Shown: positions 7,594 to 8,974 of the stretch, in pieces
How positions within the stretch are numbered: position 1 is the first letter of the stretch
Layout of the letters: each line of letters begins with the position of its first letter
Source: Acidobacteriota bacterium
GTDB taxonomy: Bacteria; Acidobacteriota; Terriglobia; Terriglobales; Acidobacteriaceae
Direction of reading: 5' to 3'
Length of the DNA: 8,974 nt
Assembly: GCA_021779695.1 (NCBI GenBank)
Contig: JAJYAE010000181.1
Coordinates: forward strand, 1 to 8,974
The notes under the pieces: generated by a model
What the model saw: only the letters and a program-made list of their open reading frames with translations
Told to the model about the DNA's origin: nothing
Databases searched by the model: none
Program-made: the position numbers and the translations under genes

Positions 7594-8974
7594 ATGGCTA
7601 CTGAGACCTTACCTACCGCAATTCCTATGCGCCATCCGAAGGGCGCTTTCGCGAACGAGCCTTTTACCGATTTTAAGCAACCTGAGAACGCGCGGCGCAT
7701 GAGGGCCGCGCTCGAAGTAGTGTCTGCAGAACTTGGCCGCGAATACGACCTGGTGATCGGCGGCCACCGGTACAAGACGCAAGGCAAGATTCGCTCTACC
7801 AACCCCTCGCGTCCAGACCAGGTGGTTGGCATTCATCAGAAAGCGGAGGCTGAACAGGCTCCGCGGGCGATGGAGGCTGCGCTAGACGCCTATGCCCGCT
7901 GGAGCCATGCTTCTGTGGAGACGCGCGCATCGCTACTGCTGCGCGCGGCTGAAATCATCCGCGAACGAAAGTTCGAGTTCTGCGCATGGTTGACTTATGA
8001 AGTGGGCAAGAACTGGGCCGAGGCCGACGCCGATGTGGGCGAGACGATCGACTTCCTTGAGTATTATGCGCGCGAGGCCCTGCGGCTGGCGCAGGCCAGG
8101 CCCTCGATCCAGTATCCCGGCGAGCGCAATGAGTTGCTCTACGTCCCGCTCGGCGTGGGCGCCGTCATTCCGCCGTGGAATTTTCCCTTTGCCATCATGG
8201 CCGGCATGACGTCCGCCGCAATTGTCGCGGGCAATACGGTCGTCCTCAAGCCCTCCAGTGATTCGCCCACGATCGCCGCACGTTTTGTTGACGTTCTGGA
8301 AGAGGCCGGCATGCCGGGCGGTGTGGTGAACTTCTGTCCCGGCTCGGGCGCGAGCTTTGGCAATGCCATCGTGGAGCATCCAAAGACACGCTTCATCGCC
8401 TTCACGGGCTCAAAGGCTGTTGGCCTCGAGATCCACGAGCGTGCGGCGAAGACGCAGCCCGGCCAGATCTGGATTAAGCGCACGATTCTGGAGATGGGCG
8501 GCAAGGACTCGATTCTCGTCTGCGCGGATGCGGACCTCGACGCGGCAGTGGAAGGCGTGGTGGCCTCGGCCTTTGGTTTCAGTGGTCAGAAGTGCTCTGC
8601 CTGTTCACGAGCCATCATTGAGGCTCCTCTCTACGACCTCTTTCTTGAGCGCCTGCGCGAGCGCGTGGCGAAGTTGACAGTGGGCGAGGCGGCAGAGAAC
8701 CCAAACATGGGCCCGGTCGTCAACAAGGCGGCGCATGAATCGATGCTGCGCTATATCGAGATTGGCAAGAAGGAAGGAAGACTTCTTGCCGGCGGCCATG
8801 CCGTCGAGGCTGAAGGCGGCGGATTCCTCGTGGAGCCGACCGTCTTTGCTGATATTTCACCCAGGGTGGTGATTGCACAGGAGGAAATTTTCGGCCCGGT
8901 GCTGGCTGTCATCAAGGTGAAGGATTTTGAAGAGGGTCTTGCCGTGGCCAATAACACCGAGTATGGATTGACTG
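7594..8974 (+). CDS. 1-pyrroline-5-carboxylate (L-glutamate gamma-semialdehyde) dehydrogenase, 3' end cut off
   Basis: ALDH-superfamily enzyme of the RocA/PruA type. It oxidises glutamate gamma-semialdehyde to glutamate with NAD+, the second step of proline breakdown and the end of arginine/ornithine breakdown. The first 460 residues are visible; relatives have about 520-540, so roughly 70 are missing past the window. Seen: the family-specific N-terminal section with FANEPFTDF and GREYDLVIGG, IPPWNFPFAI, VLKPSSDSP, FTGSKAVG, the general base E300 in LEMGGKD, the catalytic C334 in GQKCSACSR (the P5CDH signature), and QEEIFGPVLAV. The E-to-C spacing of 34 fits this family. No PutA proline dehydrogenase domain precedes it, so it is monofunctional at this end. 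The ATG at 7594 lacks a usable Shine-Dalgarno (AGGG ends only 2 nt before it); the ATG at 7627 and TTG at 7573 are alternatives. It lies 105 nt after the SDR gene and may have its own promoter. Confidence 0.93.
   Translation, partial: MATETLPTAIPMRHPKGAFANEPFTDFKQPENARRMRAALEVVSAELGREYDLVIGGHRYKTQGKIRSTNPSRPDQVVGIHQKAEAEQAPRAMEAALDAYARWSHASVETRASLLLRAAEIIRERKFEFCAWLTYEVGKNWAEADADVGETIDFLEYYAREALRLAQARPSIQYPGERNELLYVPLGVGAVIPPWNFPFAIMAGMTSAAIVAGNTVVLKPSSDSPTIAARFVDVLEEAGMPGGVVNFCPGSGASFGNAIVEHPKTRFIAFTGSKAVGLEIHERAAKTQPGQIWIKRTILEMGGKDSILVCADADLDAAVEGVVASAFGFSGQKCSACSRAIIEAPLYDLFLERLRERVAKLTVGEAAENPNMGPVVNKAAHESMLRYIEIGKKEGRLLAGGHAVEAEGGGFLVEPTVFADISPRVVIAQEEIFGPVLAVIKVKDFEEGLAVANNTEYGLT

Noticed and set aside
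7514..7702. A 62-codon plus-strand frame beginning in the gap before the P5C dehydrogenase
   Set aside because: It overlaps the start of the P5C dehydrogenase in another frame, lacks a clear ribosome site and has no recognisable sequence.

Overview
The window is ordinary chromosomal DNA from a GC-rich bacterium, densely packed with protein genes. The best guess is an acidobacterium of the Terriglobia type. The clues are the combination of a GH57/DUF3536 protein, a bacterial-type AspRS and a RocA-like P5C dehydrogenase, plus the style of their sequences. This placement is family recall, not a search result. I saw no tRNA, rRNA, CRISPR array, insertion sequence, phage gene or attachment site.

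Layout: (1) 1-1850, plus strand, the aspartyl-tRNA synthetase gene aspS, missing only its first codon or codons. (2) 1847-4336, minus strand, a large GH57/DUF3536 family protein whose stop codon overlaps the aspS stop codon within a shared CTAG. (3) 4388-5092, minus strand, a short AlkA-type DNA-3-methyladenine glycosylase lying 51 nt upstream of the GH57 gene and probably co-transcribed with it. (4) 5093-5209, a 117-nt divergent promoter region. (5) 5210-6661, plus strand, an aldehyde dehydrogenase resembling the lactaldehyde dehydrogenase group. (6) 6703-7488, plus strand, a short-chain dehydrogenase closely resembling L-fucose dehydrogenases, 41 nt after the previous gene. (7) 7489-7593, a 105-nt gap with a perfect 14-bp palindrome and a TACAAT box just before the next start codon. 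(8) 7594 to the window end, plus strand, a 1-pyrroline-5-carboxylate (glutamate semialdehyde) dehydrogenase cut by the window edge.

How the genes may work together: the aldehyde dehydrogenase and the SDR look like a two-gene catabolic unit. Oxidation of L-fucose (or a similar 6-deoxy or pentose sugar) at one end of a non-phosphorylating route and oxidation of L-lactaldehyde at the other end would explain the pair, but the intermediate enzymes are not in the window. The P5C dehydrogenase belongs to proline/arginine breakdown and appears to have its own promoter. The glycosylase repairs alkylated bases; its linkage to a putative alpha-glucan enzyme has no obvious functional logic.

No clearly new biological system is visible. 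The points most worth a second look are the fucose/lactaldehyde pair, the possible leaderless start of the P5C dehydrogenase, the cysteine cluster of the GH57 protein, the CTAG stop-stop overlap with a hairpin beside it, and the AspRS residue pattern that suggests a non-discriminating enzyme.
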